Assembly: GCF_040907265.1 (NCBI RefSeq)
Contig: NZ_JBFOHP010000002.1
Coordinates: 5,208,001 to 5,272,000, forward strand
Source: Streptomyces sclerotialus
GTDB taxonomy: Bacteria; Actinomycetota; Actinomycetes; Streptomycetales; Streptomycetaceae
Length of the DNA stretch: 64,000 bases
Direction of reading: 5' to 3'
Position numbers and translations under genes: made by a program. The first letter of the stretch is position 1. Every line of letters starts with the position of its first letter. The notes beneath the pieces were generated by a model that saw nothing but the letters and a program-made list of their open reading frames with translations, did not search any database and had not been told where the DNA came from. Shown piece by piece: positions 18,513 through 28,860 of the stretch.

Positions 18513-19544
18513 TCAGCTGGGCCGCTCGAAGTCGATCGAGCTGTAGGCGCGCAGCTTGGCGAGCCGGTGCTCGGAGTCGATCTGGCGGATCGTGCCGGAC
18601 TTGGAGCGCATCACCAGCGACTGGGTGGTGGCGGTCTCCGCGCGGTACCGCACCCCGCGCAGCAGCTCGCCGTCGGTGATCCCGGTCGCGACGAAGAACA
18701 CGTTCTCGCCGCTGACCAGGTCGTCGGTGTGCAGGACGCGGTCCAGGTCGTGGCCCGCGTCGATCGCGCGCTGCCGCTCCTCGTCGTCCTTGGGCCACAG
18801 CTTGGCCTGGATGGTGCCGCCCAGGCACTTGATCGCGCAGGCCGTGATGATGCCCTCGGGCGTACCGCCGATGCCCAGCAGCAGGTCGACGCCGGTGCCT
18901 TCGCGTACGGCCATGATCGCGCCGGCCACGTCACCGTCGGAGATGAACTTGATGCGGGCGCCGGCCTCGCGGATCTCCTTGACGATGCCGTCGTGCCGGG
19001 GGCGGTCCAGCACGACGACGGTGACGTCCTCGGGGCTGGAGTGCTTCGCCTTGGCGATGCGCCGGATGTTCACGCCGACCGGCGCGTCGATGTCGACGAA
19101 GTCGGCCGCCTCCGGGCCGGTGACCAGCTTGTCCATGTAGAAGACCGCGGACGGGTCGAACATGGAGCCGCGGTCGGCGACGGCCATGACGGAGACGGCG
19201 TTGGCCATGCCCTTGGCGGTCAGCGTCGTACCGTCCACGGGGTCCACGGCCACGTCGCACTCCGGGCCGGTCCCGTCGCCCACGCGCTCGCCGTTGAACA
19301 GCATCGGCGCCTGGTCCTTCTCGCCTTCGCCGATGACGACGACGCCGTTCATCGAGACGGTGTGGATCAGGGCCCGCATGGCCTTGACCGCGGCGCCGTC
19401 CGCGCCGTTCTTGTCGCCGCGGCCGACCCAGCGGCCCGAAGCCATCGCGCCCGCCTCGGTGACCCGGACGAGTTCCAGGGCCAGGTTGCGGTCGGGGGCC
19501 TCGGGGCTGACCTCCAGCTGGGACGGCAGATGATGCTCGGTCAT
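18513..19544 (-). CDS. glpX: fructose-1,6-bisphosphatase, class II
   Basis: Gluconeogenic phosphatase (343 aa): fructose 1,6-bisphosphate to fructose 6-phosphate, cytosolic and metal dependent. It belongs to the Li+-sensitive phosphatase fold. Visible features are the [13 protein letters not shown] phosphate-binding loop (about 41), GEGEKDQAP (about 72), the metal-binding motif [12 protein letters not shown] (about 101) and [12 protein letters not shown] (about 225). Single gene with its own promoter region divergent from the DUF4245 gene. Confidence 0.97.
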   Translation of the reverse strand: MTEHHLPSQLEVSPEAPDRNLALELVRVTEAGAMASGRWVGRGDKNGADGAAVKAMRALIHTVSMNGVVVIGEGEKDQAPMLFNGERVGDGTGPECDVAVDPVDGTTLTAKGMANAVSVMAVADRGSMFDPSAVFYMDKLVTGPEAADFVDIDAPVGVNIRRIAKAKHSSPEDVTVVVLDRPRHDGIVKEIREAGARIKFISDGDVAGAIMAVREGTGVDLLLGIGGTPEGIITACAIKCLGGTIQAKLWPKDDEERQRAIDAGHDLDRVLHTDDLVSGENVFFVATGITDGELLRGVRYRAETATTQSLVMRSKSGTIRQIDSEHRLAKLRAYSSIDFERPS

Positions 19545-19719
19545 CGGAGCGCACCTTTCTGTACGGCGACGGCCGGTTAGGTGAGGGTTCGCTTGACCTT
19601 ATCGCTATGTCGAGATTTTGAGCAGAGGGCCCCACGTATGAGCGGTGCTCACCGGCCGGGGCGGCCCCGGGGCGGGGCCCTTGTCCGATGCGTTCCCGGC
19701 ATGGGGGACCATAGGGGGC

Positions 19720-20259
19720 GTGGCTGGTATGCGAGGCAAGCAAACGGTGCGGGACATGGTCCTGTCGATGGCCGTCATCGGCATCGTCGTCGCGGCGATC
19801 TATCTCTTCATCCCGCACGACGACAGCAAGGACGCGGAGAAGACGGCGGTGAAGACCGTCAGCTACCGCGTCGAGCTCGCGACCGCCCGGCGCGCGGCCC
19901 CGTACCCGGTCGCCGCGCCCGAGGGCCTGCCCCAGGGCTGGCGGGCCACCTCCGTGTCGTACCAGGCGAGCGACGACGGTGAGGGCGGCGCCTGGCACCT
20001 GGGCTTCCTGAACCCGAAGGACCAGTACGCGGCGGTCGAGCAGAGCGACGCCCCGGCCCGCGAGTTCGTCAAGAAGGTCACGCTGAACGCCACCCCGGCC
20101 GGCGGCGCGCAGGACGTCGACGGCGCCCGCTGGGACCGGTACGAGGGCGACACGTACAAGGCGCTCGTCCGCAAGGAGTCCGGCCACACCACGGTCGTCA
20201 CCGGCACCGCTTCCTATGACGGCCTCGCGGAACTGGCGGGCGCGCTCCGGGCGAAGTAG
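19720..20259 (+). CDS. DUF4245 membrane-anchored protein
   Basis: About 179 aa from the GTG at 19720 (GGGGG just upstream); an ATG three codons later (19729) is also possible. It has an N-terminal basic segment, one transmembrane helix (LSMAVIGIVVAAIYLFI, about residues 15-32) and an extracytoplasmic domain of about 140 residues with the PEGLPQGWRATS block typical of DUF4245. Function unknown; the family is conserved in actinomycetes. Divergent from glpX and followed by a strong hairpin. Confidence 0.87.
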   Translation: MAGMRGKQTVRDMVLSMAVIGIVVAAIYLFIPHDDSKDAEKTAVKTVSYRVELATARRAAPYPVAAPEGLPQGWRATSVSYQASDDGEGGAWHLGFLNPKDQYAAVEQSDAPAREFVKKVTLNATPAGGAQDVDGARWDRYEGDTYKALVRKESGHTTVVTGTASYDGLAELAGALRAK

Positions 20260-20269
20260 CGGCGTCACC

Positions 20270-20326
20270 GCGTACGGCAAGAGGCCGCCGCACCCGCTCC
20301 GGGTGCGGCGGCCTCTTGCCGTACGC
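20270..20326. terminator. bidirectional terminator
   Basis: Perfect 27-bp stem (arms 20270-20296 and 20300-20326) with a 3-base loop, 10 bases after the DUF4245 stop and 7 bases before the end of the convergent nitroreductase gene. Confidence 0.92.
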
Positions 20327-20333
20327 GAGGGGC

Positions 20334-20927
20334 TCAGACCGTGGTCGCGGCGTCCTCGAAGGACAGGCGCGGCGAGCGCGGGAAGAAGGCGTCCTCGCCC
20401 GGCTTGCCGATGTTGATCACCATGAAGGACTTCTGCTTGCCGTCGCCGAAGAACTCCTTGTCGACGGCGGTGAAGTCGAAGCCGGTCATCGGGCCCGCGG
20501 CCAGGCCGGCGGCGCGGACGCCGAGGATGAAGTAACCGGCCTGCAGGGTGGCGTTCTGGGTACCGGCGACCTCGCGCACGGCCGCCTCGGAGAAGAACGT
20601 GTCCTTGATGCCGGGGGCGTGCGGGAAGAGCTCCGGCAGCTTCTCGTGGAAGTCCAGGTCCACGGAGAGGATCACGGTCAGCGGGGCCGACAGCGTCTTC
20701 GGGCCGTTGGCGCCCATGGCGTGCTCGACGAGGCGCTTGCGGGCGTCCTCGGAGCGGACCAGCGTCAGGCGCAGCGGCGACTGGTTGAAGGCGGTCGGGG
20801 CGAACTTCACCAGGTCGTAGATGGCCTGAACCTGCTCGTCGGTGACCGGCTCGTCCGTGAACGTGTTGGCGGTCTGGGCCTCGCGGAAGAGGAGGTCAGC
20901 AGCGGCGGCGTCAAGGGCGAGAGTCAT
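20334..20927 (-). CDS. nitroreductase-family protein, probable malonic semialdehyde reductase (RutE-like)
   Basis: 197-aa FMN-dependent oxidoreductase of the nitroreductase fold. Family features are FREAQTANTFTDEPV near the start, the FMN-binding FAPTAFNQSPLRLTLVRS segment (about 48-65), NATLQAGYFILGVRAAGLAAGPMTGFD (about 125-150) and the C-terminal FPRSPRLSFED. The sequence most resembles RutE/HadB-type proteins that reduce malonic semialdehyde to 3-hydroxypropionate, but no rut genes are nearby, so the substrate is uncertain. Start at the second ATG (20927) with GAGGT upstream. Confidence 0.85.
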   Translation of the reverse strand: MTLALDAAAADLLFREAQTANTFTDEPVTDEQVQAIYDLVKFAPTAFNQSPLRLTLVRSEDARKRLVEHAMGANGPKTLSAPLTVILSVDLDFHEKLPELFPHAPGIKDTFFSEAAVREVAGTQNATLQAGYFILGVRAAGLAAGPMTGFDFTAVDKEFFGDGKQKSFMVINIGKPGEDAFFPRSPRLSFEDAATTV

Positions 20928-20988
20928 GGAGGGCACCTCGGTGATTCGTGGTGGTTCCGGGCCGGGCCGGTCCGGTCGTACATCCTCT

Positions 20989-21020
20989 ACTCTAACGAAG
21001 ATAGATTAAGTTTCAACTAA
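20989..21020 (-). promoter_or_regulatory. promoter with MarR-box-like element for the nitroreductase gene
   Basis: On the minus strand TTGAAA (21011-21016), a 16-base spacer and TAGAGT (20989-20994) fit a housekeeping sigma promoter 60-90 bases upstream of the start. The -35 is embedded in the near-palindrome TTAGTTGAAACTTAA (21006-21020), which resembles operators of MarR-family regulators. The regulator is not in the window. Confidence 0.45.
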
Positions 21021-21112
21021 GCGGCCGGGTGGGGCGCTGATTGTGAGGCGTTTCACATGGGCGCGGCCGACGCGGCCCCGGGGACCCGACCGGCGCGTCC
21101 GCCGGGCGGCCG

Positions 21113-21409
21113 TCAGCCCTCCGCCGGCTCCTCGGCCTCGTCCTCTTCCTCCGCCAGCGCCTCGTCCAGCCGCGCGCGGGCGCCGTCCAGCCAGCGCCGG
21201 CACACCTTCGCCAGCTCCTCGCCGCGCTCCCACAGCGCGAGCGACTCCTCCAGCGTCGTACCGCCCGCCTCCAGGCTGCGGACGACCTCGATCAGCTCGT
21301 CCCGCGCCTGCTCGTACCCGAGCGTGGACGTCACGTCCGGTGCGCCCGCCGCCCCGGCCCCCTCCGCGCCGTCCGTGTCCATGCCCGTGTCCGTCTTCGC
21401 CTTGGCCAT
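21113..21409 (-). CDS. xseB: exodeoxyribonuclease VII small subunit
   Basis: 98-aa helical subunit of exonuclease VII, which degrades single-stranded DNA to oligonucleotides with XseA. The core is [37 protein letters not shown], the family's antiparallel coiled coil, with an acidic tail. The ATG at 21409 lies 11 bases after the xseA stop, so the genes form an operon in the order xseA-xseB. Confidence 0.93.
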   Translation of the reverse strand: MAKAKTDTGMDTDGAEGAGAAGAPDVTSTLGYEQARDELIEVVRSLEAGGTTLEESLALWERGEELAKVCRRWLDGARARLDEALAEEEDEAEEPAEG

Positions 21410-21419
21410 GCGCCCCAGC

Positions 21420-22649
21420 CTAAGCGGGAGGTGTGACAGCGCCGTCCACACGACGGACCGTGAAGTCGCCCTCGGCCACCCGGGCCCGCAGCTCCTCGTC
21501 CTCGGCGACCTCGCCGGGCGAGCGGACCGCGCTGCCGTCGGAGCGCTGGAGCACGGCGTACCCCCGCTCCAGCGTGGCCTTGGGGGAGAGCGCCACCACC
21601 CGCGCCAGGGTGTGCGTCAGCTCGGAGTCGGCCCGGTCCAGCAGATGGCCCAGGGTGCGCCGGCCACGCTCCAGCAGGGCGGTGACCTGCTCCTCGCGGG
21701 CCTCCACCATGCGGTGCGGCTCTCGTATGCAGGGGCGGTTCAGTGCGCCCGCCAGGCCGCGCTCCTCGCGGTCCAGGAAGCCGGTGACCGAACGCAGGGC
21801 GCGCTCCCGCAGCTGCTGGATGCGGGCCAGCTCCTCGCCCACGTCCGGCACGACCTTCTTCGCCGCGTCCGTCGGCGTCGAGGCCCGCAGGTCCGCGACC
21901 AGGTCCAGCAGCGGGCTGTCCGGCTCGTGCCCGATCGCGGAGACGACGGGCGTACGGGCCTGGCCCACGGTCCGCACCAGCTGCTCGTCGGAGAACGGCA
22001 GCAGATCCTCCACGCTGCCCCCGCCCCGCGCCACGATGATCACGTCCACGTCCGGCCGCGCGTCCAGCTCCCGTAGCGCCTCGATCACCTGCGGGACGGC
22101 ATGCACCCCCTGCACCGCGACGTTCCGCACCTCGAAGCGGACGGCCGGCCAGCGGTGCCGGGCGTTCTCCAGCACGTCCCGCTCCGCCGCGCTCGCCCGC
22201 CCGCACACCAGTCCGATCAGCTGCGGCAGGAACGGCAGCGGGCGCTTGCGCTCCGCCGCGAACAGCCCCTCGGCGGCCAGCGCCTTCTTCAGCATCTCCA
22301 GCCGCGCCAGCAGCTCGCCGACGCCCACCGGCTTGATCTCGGCGGCCCGCAGCGACAGCTGGCCGCGCGGCGCGTACCACTCGGGCTTCGCGTGCACCAC
22401 GACCCGGGCGCCCTCGCTGATCACGTCCGCGACCTTGTCGAAGACCTGGCGGTAGCACGTCACGCTCACCGAGATGTCGTGCGACGGGTCGCGCAGCGTC
22501 ATGAAGACGACGCCCGCGCCGGGCCGCCGCGAGAGCTGGGTGATCTGCCCCTCGACCCACACCGCGCCGAGCCGGTCGATCCACCCGCCGATCAGGCGGG
22601 AGACCTCGCCTACCGGGATGGGGGTCTCTGCGGACGTCTGTAGAGCCAT
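21420..22649 (-). CDS. xseA: exodeoxyribonuclease VII large subunit
   Basis: 409-aa catalytic subunit. The N-terminal OB-fold (about 10-110) contains [25 protein letters not shown]. The central domain has [17 protein letters not shown] (about 165), [25 protein letters not shown] (about 218), with the G-G-G-S catalytic loop, and [23 protein letters not shown] (about 255). The C-terminal helical region interacts with XseB. Standard length; first gene of the xseAB operon. Confidence 0.95.
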   Translation of the reverse strand: MALQTSAETPIPVGEVSRLIGGWIDRLGAVWVEGQITQLSRRPGAGVVFMTLRDPSHDISVSVTCYRQVFDKVADVISEGARVVVHAKPEWYAPRGQLSLRAAEIKPVGVGELLARLEMLKKALAAEGLFAAERKRPLPFLPQLIGLVCGRASAAERDVLENARHRWPAVRFEVRNVAVQGVHAVPQVIEALRELDARPDVDVIIVARGGGSVEDLLPFSDEQLVRTVGQARTPVVSAIGHEPDSPLLDLVADLRASTPTDAAKKVVPDVGEELARIQQLRERALRSVTGFLDREERGLAGALNRPCIREPHRMVEAREEQVTALLERGRRTLGHLLDRADSELTHTLARVVALSPKATLERGYAVLQRSDGSAVRSPGEVAEDEELRARVAEGDFTVRRVDGAVTPPA

Positions 22650-22697
22650 GTGCCGAGCGTATCGGCGGCCACTGACAGTGCGGCCCGTGCCGCCGGC

Positions 22698-24158
22698 TCA
22701 GCTCCGTGCCGCCGACTCGCCCCCGCGCCGCTTCCCGTACTGCGCGGCCAGCACCACCAGCCCCACCACCAGCCACGCCCCGCCGACCACCTGGGCCGTC
22801 GGGGAGGCCTCGACGATCACCGCGACGACCACCGCGAGGCCCAGCAGCGGGACGATCACATGGGCCAGCAGGCCCCGTGCCGCGGCCCGCTTGCGCAGCC
22901 AGAAGTAGCCGATCACCGAAGCGTGCAGCAGTCCGAAGGCGGTGAGCGCGCCGACGTTCACGATCGAGGACAGGTGGTCCAGGCCGTCGTCCCGGCGGGC
23001 CGCCCACACGGCCGCGACCAGCGTCACCACCGCCGCGCCCAGCAGCGCCCGGCGCGGCACCCCGCTGCCCGCGTCCACCTTCGCCATCGCCCCCGGCAGC
23101 CGCCGGTCCCGGGACATCGCGAAGAGCAGCCGCCCGGCCGCCGCCTGCCCGGCCAGCGCCGCGAACGCCGCGCCGATCGCCTTGCTCGCCGCGACCAGCC
23201 TCTGCAGCCACTCACCGGCCGCCGCGTTCGCCGTCGCGTAGAAGGCGTCGCCCTGCTCGGCCGGCTTCGCGGCCAGCTCGGCCGCCGACATGGGCGCCAG
23301 CAGGGCGGCCAGGTAGGTCTGCACCGCGAACAGCACTCCGGCCACCACCAGGCACGTCAGCACGGCCCGCGCCACCCGCGTACCGCCTCCGGCGCTCTCC
23401 TCGGCGAACGCGGCGATCGCGTCGAAGCCCAGGTACGACAGCACCGCCACCGACACCGCCGCCAGCACCGCGCTCGTCGAGAAGCCCCCCTCGCCCGTGA
23501 ACGGCACCGTCCAGCCGCGCTGCGCGCCGTCCGTCGCGAGCACCCACACCGCCGCCACGACGAAGACCACCAGCACCGCGATCTCCATGGCCAGCACCAG
23601 GAAGCCCACCACGGCCGCGGTCCGCACGCCCAGGAGGTTCAGCAGCGTCGTCACGACGACCGCGGCCGCCGTCCAGATCCACTGGTGCACCGACGGCACC
23701 AGGGAGTGCAGCGCGATCCCGGAGAAGAGGTACGCCACCGCCGGGATCAGCAGGTAGTCCAGCATCGCCATCCAGCCCGCGACGAAGCCCGCGCCCTCGC
23801 CCAGCCCGACCCGGGCGTACGTGAAGACCGAGCCGGCCTGCGGGACGACCCGCACCATCTGCGCGTACGAGTACGCCGTGAAGGCCATCGCGATCGTCGC
23901 GACGACGTACACGATCGTGATCGCGCCGTGCGACGTGGCCTGCAGCGTCCCGAAGATGCCGACCGGCGCCATCGGAGCGATGAACAGCAGGCCGTAGACG
24001 ATCAGGTCCCGGAACGACAGGGACCGCTTCAGCTTGCCCCCGGCGGCCACGGTGGCTCCCGAGACGCCGTCGGGGCCCGGGAGGCCGTCGGAGCCCGAGG
24101 GGCCGTCGGGACCGGCGGCACCGCCGGACGGGGGCTGCGGCTCGGCCGTTGGGGGCAT
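22698..24158 (-). CDS. APC-family amino acid permease
   Basis: 486-aa membrane transporter from the ATG at 24158 (AGAGGTG upstream). A Gly/Pro-rich cytoplasmic start (about 1-40) precedes 12 predicted membrane helices. The first contains the APC unwound segment GLLFIAPMAPVGIFG; the fourth and fifth include FVAGWMAMLDYLLIPAVAYLFSGIA; GFDAIAAFAEES near residue 265 is typical of the amino acid/polyamine/organocation superfamily. The substrate is unknown. Divergent from ispH. Confidence 0.88.
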   Translation of the reverse strand: MPPTAEPQPPSGGAAGPDGPSGSDGLPGPDGVSGATVAAGGKLKRSLSFRDLIVYGLLFIAPMAPVGIFGTLQATSHGAITIVYVVATIAMAFTAYSYAQMVRVVPQAGSVFTYARVGLGEGAGFVAGWMAMLDYLLIPAVAYLFSGIALHSLVPSVHQWIWTAAAVVVTTLLNLLGVRTAAVVGFLVLAMEIAVLVVFVVAAVWVLATDGAQRGWTVPFTGEGGFSTSAVLAAVSVAVLSYLGFDAIAAFAEESAGGGTRVARAVLTCLVVAGVLFAVQTYLAALLAPMSAAELAAKPAEQGDAFYATANAAAGEWLQRLVAASKAIGAAFAALAGQAAAGRLLFAMSRDRRLPGAMAKVDAGSGVPRRALLGAAVVTLVAAVWAARRDDGLDHLSSIVNVGALTAFGLLHASVIGYFWLRKRAAARGLLAHVIVPLLGLAVVVAVIVEASPTAQVVGGAWLVVGLVVLAAQYGKRRGGESAARS

Positions 24159-24346
24159 GGCGGACACCTCTGTGCGACTGTGTGGCGGACGGGCCGCCGA
24201 CGATCGGCGGCCTCACATGATCGTCGGCCGTGCCGCCGTTTCGGGCAAGCCGCCCTGCCGTGCGGACATATGCCCCGTAACGCACCGTCCACAACCCCTG
24301 GCCAGGCCTTCCGTAGGACACCACCCCGCCCCGTACGATGGGGACC

Positions 24347-25363
24347 ATGACCACCCCGACTTCCCGCCGCGTCCTCCTCGCAGCCCCCCGTGGGTACTGC
24401 GCCGGCGTGGACCGAGCCGTCATCGCCGTCGAGAAGGCCCTTGAGCAGTACGGCGCGCCCGTCTATGTGCGCCACGAGATCGTCCACAACAAATACGTGG
24501 TCAAGACGCTGGAGAAGAAGGGTGCGATCTTCGTCGACGAGACGGCGGAGGTGCCCCCGGGCAACATCGTCATCTTCTCCGCCCACGGTGTCGCGCCGGT
24601 CGTCCACGACGAGGCCAAGCGCGGCAAGCTCGCCACCATCGACGCCACCTGCCCGCTCGTCACCAAGGTCCACAAGGAAGCCGTCCGCTACGCCAAGGAG
24701 GACTACGACATCCTCCTGATCGGCCACGAGGGCCACGAAGAGGTCATCGGCACCAGCGGCGAGGCCCCCGACCACATCACCCTGGTCGACGGCCCGGACG
24801 ACGTGCAGAACGTCGAGGTCCGCGACCCCGACAAGGTCGTCTGGCTCTCCCAGACCACCCTTTCGGTCGACGAGACCATGGAGACGGTCGACGCCCTCAA
24901 GGGCCGCTACCCCAACCTCCTCTCCCCGCCCAGCGACGACATCTGCTACGCCACGCAGAACCGTCAGACGGCCGTGAAGCAGATGGGCGCCGACTCCGAC
25001 CTGGTCATCGTCGTAGGCTCCAAGAACTCCTCCAACTCCGTCCGCCTCGTCGAGGTGGCCCTGGGTGCCGGCGCCAAGGACGCCCACCTGGTCGACGGCG
25101 CCGAGGAGATCGACGAGGCCTGGCTGGAGGGCGTCGGCACGGTCGGCGTCACGTCCGGCGCCTCCGTCCCGGAGGTCCTCGTCGAGGGCGTACTGGAGTG
25201 GCTCGCGCAGCGCGGCTACGAGGACGTGGAGACCGTCACGGCCGCCACCGAGTCCATCCACTTCTCGCTGCCCAAGGAGCTCCGCCGCGACCTGCGAGCG
25301 GAGGCGAAGTCGGCGACGGAGGCCAAGCCGGCGACGGAGAGCGAGCCCGCAGCGGACGAGTGA
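24347..25363 (+). CDS. ispH: 4-hydroxy-3-methylbut-2-enyl diphosphate reductase
   Basis: Last enzyme of the MEP isoprenoid pathway, giving IPP and DMAPP from HMBPP; cytosolic [4Fe-4S] protein (338 aa). The three cluster cysteines are Cys18 (RGYCAG), Cys102 (DATCPL) and Cys200 ([10 protein letters not shown]); SAHGV and VGSKNSSNS are family motifs. The ATG at 24347 follows GGGGACC; an ATG at 24338 is in frame but has no good binding site. The Ala/Glu/Lys-rich tail after residue 320 is an actinobacterial extension. Its stop opens a 25-bp tandem repeat. Confidence 0.97.
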   Translation: MTTPTSRRVLLAAPRGYCAGVDRAVIAVEKALEQYGAPVYVRHEIVHNKYVVKTLEKKGAIFVDETAEVPPGNIVIFSAHGVAPVVHDEAKRGKLATIDATCPLVTKVHKEAVRYAKEDYDILLIGHEGHEEVIGTSGEAPDHITLVDGPDDVQNVEVRDPDKVVWLSQTTLSVDETMETVDALKGRYPNLLSPPSDDICYATQNRQTAVKQMGADSDLVIVVGSKNSSNSVRLVEVALGAGAKDAHLVDGAEEIDEAWLEGVGTVGVTSGASVPEVLVEGVLEWLAQRGYEDVETVTAATESIHFSLPKELRRDLRAEAKSATEAKPATESEPAADE

Positions 25364-25423
25364 GGGCGCGTCCGTCGCGAACACGTGAGGGCGCGTCCGT
25401 CGCGGACGAGTGAGGGCGCTTCC
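25361..25423. repeat. 25-bp tandem repeat starting at the ispH stop codon
   Basis: Units begin at 25361, 25386 and (partial) 25411, each starting TGAGGGCGC; the first two share TGAGGGCGCGTCCGTCGCG and then diverge at their ends. The first TGA is the ispH stop, so the stop and downstream bases have been duplicated twice. No protein is implied. Confidence 0.85.
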
Positions 25424-25489
25424 TCATCGAATCGGGGCCGGTTCGCCCTTTGAGGGGTGATCCGGCCCTGCCCCGCCTAGCCTTTCCCC

Positions 25490-26347
25490 ATGAACGTATT
25501 CGGCGTGGACATCGGCGGGTCGGGCATCAAGGGCGCACCCGTGGACCTGGAACGCGGCGAGCCGGCGGAGGAGCGCTTCAAGGTGCTCACCCCGCATCCG
25601 GCCACCCCGGACGCGGTCGCCGACGGCGTCCAGCAGGTAGTGGAGCATTTCGGCTGGTCAGGGCCGGTCGGGGTGACGTTCCCCGGCGTGGTCACCGGCG
25701 GGGTGACCCGGTCGGCCGCCAATGTCGACAAGTCCTGGATCGGTACCGACGCCGCGGCCCTGCTGACCTCCCGGCTCGGCGGTGAGGCCGGCGGCTGCAC
25801 GGTCACCGTACTGAACGACGCGGACGCCGCGGGCCTCGCCGAGGTCCACTTCGGTGCGGCGCGCGGCCGTATGGGCACGGTCGTCATGCTGACCCTGGGC
25901 ACCGGCATCGGCAGTGCCCTCTTCACCGACGGTCAGCTGGTGGCCAACACCGAGCTGGGCCACCTCGAACTGGACGGTCACGACGCCGAGACCCGCGCCT
26001 CCACCCGGGTCAAGGACGAGGAGGACCTGAGCTGGCACGACTGGGCGCACCGGCTGCAGAAGTACCTCCGCCACGTCGAGATGCTCTTCACGCCCCAGCT
26101 GTTCGTGATCGGCGGCGGGGTGAGCCGGAAGGCCCACAAGTTCCTGCCGCTGATCAAGGGCGTCAAGGCTGAGATCGTGCCTGCGCAGCTTCAGAACAAC
26201 GCGGGGATCGTTGGGGCCGCAATGGCCGCCCGGCGGGCCTGCGACCCGGCTGCCGCCGCTCCCGGTCCGGGTCAGGACGCCGGTCTCGGGGCCGCCGATC
26301 CCGGTCCTGCCGGACGCCCGGGCGCTGCGCCCGCCGCCGGAGGATGA
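25490..26347 (+). CDS. ppgK: polyphosphate glucokinase (ROK family)
   Basis: Phosphorylates glucose using polyphosphate (and ATP), cytosolic, 285 aa. The N-terminal phosphate loop is FGVDIGGSGIKGAPVDL, followed by VGVTFPGVV, the sugar-binding VLNDADAAGLAEVHFG (about 110), MLTLGTGIGSALF (about 133) and the acidic ELGHLELDG (about 153). VIGGGVSRKAHKF lies near residue 203. The final ~35 residues are Ala/Pro/Gly-rich and overlap the 3' end of the opposing gene. TAGCCT sits 7 bases before the ATG and no Shine-Dalgarno is visible, so the transcript may be leaderless. Confidence 0.94.
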   Translation: MNVFGVDIGGSGIKGAPVDLERGEPAEERFKVLTPHPATPDAVADGVQQVVEHFGWSGPVGVTFPGVVTGGVTRSAANVDKSWIGTDAAALLTSRLGGEAGGCTVTVLNDADAAGLAEVHFGAARGRMGTVVMLTLGTGIGSALFTDGQLVANTELGHLELDGHDAETRASTRVKDEEDLSWHDWAHRLQKYLRHVEMLFTPQLFVIGGGVSRKAHKFLPLIKGVKAEIVPAQLQNNAGIVGAAMAARRACDPAAAAPGPGQDAGLGAADPGPAGRPGAAPAAGG

Positions 26348-27035
26348 GCAGGCACTTCCGTACGCCGACGATCAGCACGCTGAGGGCCGTACCGAGGTAG
26401 AGCCAGCCCGCGTTCACCGCGAGGACGGTGAAGACGCCCATCAGCAGGCTGCCCGCGCTGCCCGCCCCGCTGCGCGCGATGGGGAGGCAGCCCAGGGTGT
26501 ACGCGATCGGCAGCGTGACCGGCGCGACGACCAGGTCGTACGGGCGTACCCACAGCGCACCGGCGGCCCCCGCCAGCACGAAGCAGACGCCGTACACGGT
26601 CGGCGAGCCGCCCACCAGCAGCCGGTCCAGGAAAGCCAGGGCCAGCAGCGCGAGGGTGGTCAGCAGCGCACAGCCCAGACCGGTCAGCTTCGGCGCGGGC
26701 AGCTTGCGGACCAGCGCGGCGAGCGGTCCGGGCAGCACGCGGCGGGCGCCCGCCCGGTAGACGGTCGAGGACTCGGCGATCGCGGGCCCGGCGGCCGGCG
26801 AGGCCTGCGCCCCCCGGGCGCCTTGTGCGGCCGACGAGGCCTGCGCGCCGCGAGCGCCTTGCGAGGCCGGCGAGGCCTGCGCGCCGCGAGCGCCTTGTGC
26901 GGCCGGTGCCGGAGGTCGGCCGCCGCGGGCGGCGGCGGGCGCCGAGGCGGGGCGGTTCCCGGCGGTACGCCCCGCGGCCGGACGCCCGGTCCGGGACGGG
27001 GTGTGCTGAGGTGCGCGCGCTTCGTGTTGCTCCAC
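26163..27035 (-). CDS. multi-pass membrane protein (DUF6542-type)
   Basis: 290 aa, GTG start at 27035. The first ~85 residues are low-complexity Ala/Gly/Pro/Arg and contain three 12-residue repeats (QGARGAQASPA type). Four or five hydrophobic segments follow between about residues 120 and 235 (GLGCALLTTLALLALAF, VYGVCFVLAGAAGALWV, APVTLPIAYTLGCLPIA, LLMGVFTVLAVNAGWLYLG), then an Arg/Pro-rich tail. The last ~60 residues are read from DNA that overlaps ppgK in the opposite direction. Function unknown; the DUF assignment is from memory of the core. Confidence 0.78.
   Translation of the reverse strand: MEQHEARAPQHTPSRTGRPAAGRTAGNRPASAPAAARGGRPPAPAAQGARGAQASPASQGARGAQASSAAQGARGAQASPAAGPAIAESSTVYRAGARRVLPGPLAALVRKLPAPKLTGLGCALLTTLALLALAFLDRLLVGGSPTVYGVCFVLAGAAGALWVRPYDLVVAPVTLPIAYTLGCLPIARSGAGSAGSLLMGVFTVLAVNAGWLYLGTALSVLIVGVRKCLLILRRRAQRPGVRQDRDRRPRDRRPDPDRERRQPGRRPAGRPLRPQRSPRCSEAAQARSQP
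26800..26907. repeat. three 36-bp tandem repeats inside the DUF6542-type gene
   Basis: Units 26800-26835, 26836-26871 and 26872-26907 each begin GAGGCCTGCGC and encode one 12-residue repeat of the disordered N-terminal tail. Copy number is likely to vary between strains. Confidence 0.85.
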
Positions 27036-27429
27036 TCGCCAACGGTAGGCCGCTAAGTGGGATTAATAGCCCGTAGGACACGCGCTTTCCACGACGATGC
27101 CGCCGGATCACCATACGGACGCCGCACGCGGGGACGACGAACGGCGTAGAGAGTGGGGGCGCGGGGGCGGGCGCGCGGGCCTCGGCAGCCCCGCCCCGGG
27201 CTCAGGGGCCCGCCCGGCGCGCCGTACCGCTGGCGGCCACCGCGGCCACCGGTACGGCTCACGCCCCGCCCCCGCCTCCCCGTAGACTGGTGGATCGGCC
27301 CACCCGGCCACCGCCCGCCCGGGCCGTGGCCACCGGGCCGTCGCCCGTCCGGGCCGCTGCCCAGCCGGGCACCGCCCGTCCAGGCCCTGCCCAGCCCACC
27401 CCACCTCCCGTCGGAAGTCGAGTCGCCAC
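27036..27429. other. divergent intergenic region, no gene seen
   Basis: The 394 bases between two divergent genes hold no convincing ORF. Near the left gene, TATTAAT (minus strand, about 27060-27066) could be its -10 element. The right half (27290-27410) is a Pro-codon-like run with imperfect repeats of CCGTCCGGGCC and CTGCCCAGCC; it has coding-like composition but no start, homology or binding site. Confidence 0.5.
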
Positions 27430-28518
<1,089 letters not shown>

Positions 28519-28529
28519 TCCGTTTGACT

Positions 28530-28571
28530 AAAGGCCGTCTGACCTGCGGGGGAGTGGGTTGGGCGGCCTTT
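28530..28571. terminator. possible terminator downstream of ychF
   Basis: AAAGGCCG and CGGCCTTT pair over a 26-base loop, just past the left repeat; the right arm ends in TTT. A separate small hairpin (GCTGAC-GTAG-GTCAGC, 28597-28612) follows and could be an integrase arm site. Both are weak calls. Confidence 0.35.
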
Positions 28572-28626
28572 GCGGTCCACGCTCGGTCCGCAGCGTGCTG
28601 ACGTAGGTCAGCGAGTGGGGGAGTGG

Positions 28627-28857
28627 CTAAGCTGCCGCTTCGGCCTGTGGTTCGTCCCTGTCGGTTCGGTCCGCGTACGCCTTGTCGACGGCGGCCCGCG
28701 TCCGCTCCTCGGAGTCGGGCCACAGGTGGGTGTAGATGTTCAGCGTCATCGCCGCGTTGGTATGACCGAGGCGCTCGGAGACGGTCTTCACCGACTCACC
28801 GTGCTTGATCAGCAGGCTGGCGTAGTGATGCCGGAGGGCGTGGGGTCCGGTGCCCTG
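28627..28857 (-). pseudogene. tyrosine-recombinase integrase, C-terminal remnant
   Basis: About 73-75 residues remain, containing the catalytic HALRH, LGHTN and tyrosine (NIYTHL) of the phage-integrase family, then a normal C-terminal tail and stop. Upstream of the HALRH segment the frame runs into antisense of a relaxase fragment, so the N-terminal two-thirds, including the first catalytic Arg, are lost. Its 3' end faces the 21-bp repeat, as expected for an integrase next to its attachment site. Confidence 0.85.
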
Positions 28858-28860
28858 CGC

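Noticed and set aside
27290..27429. Upstream extension or leader peptide of ychF
   Set aside because: The Pro/Ala-rich frame is out of the ychF frame, has no start with a binding site, and the YchF N-terminus is already complete at the GTG.
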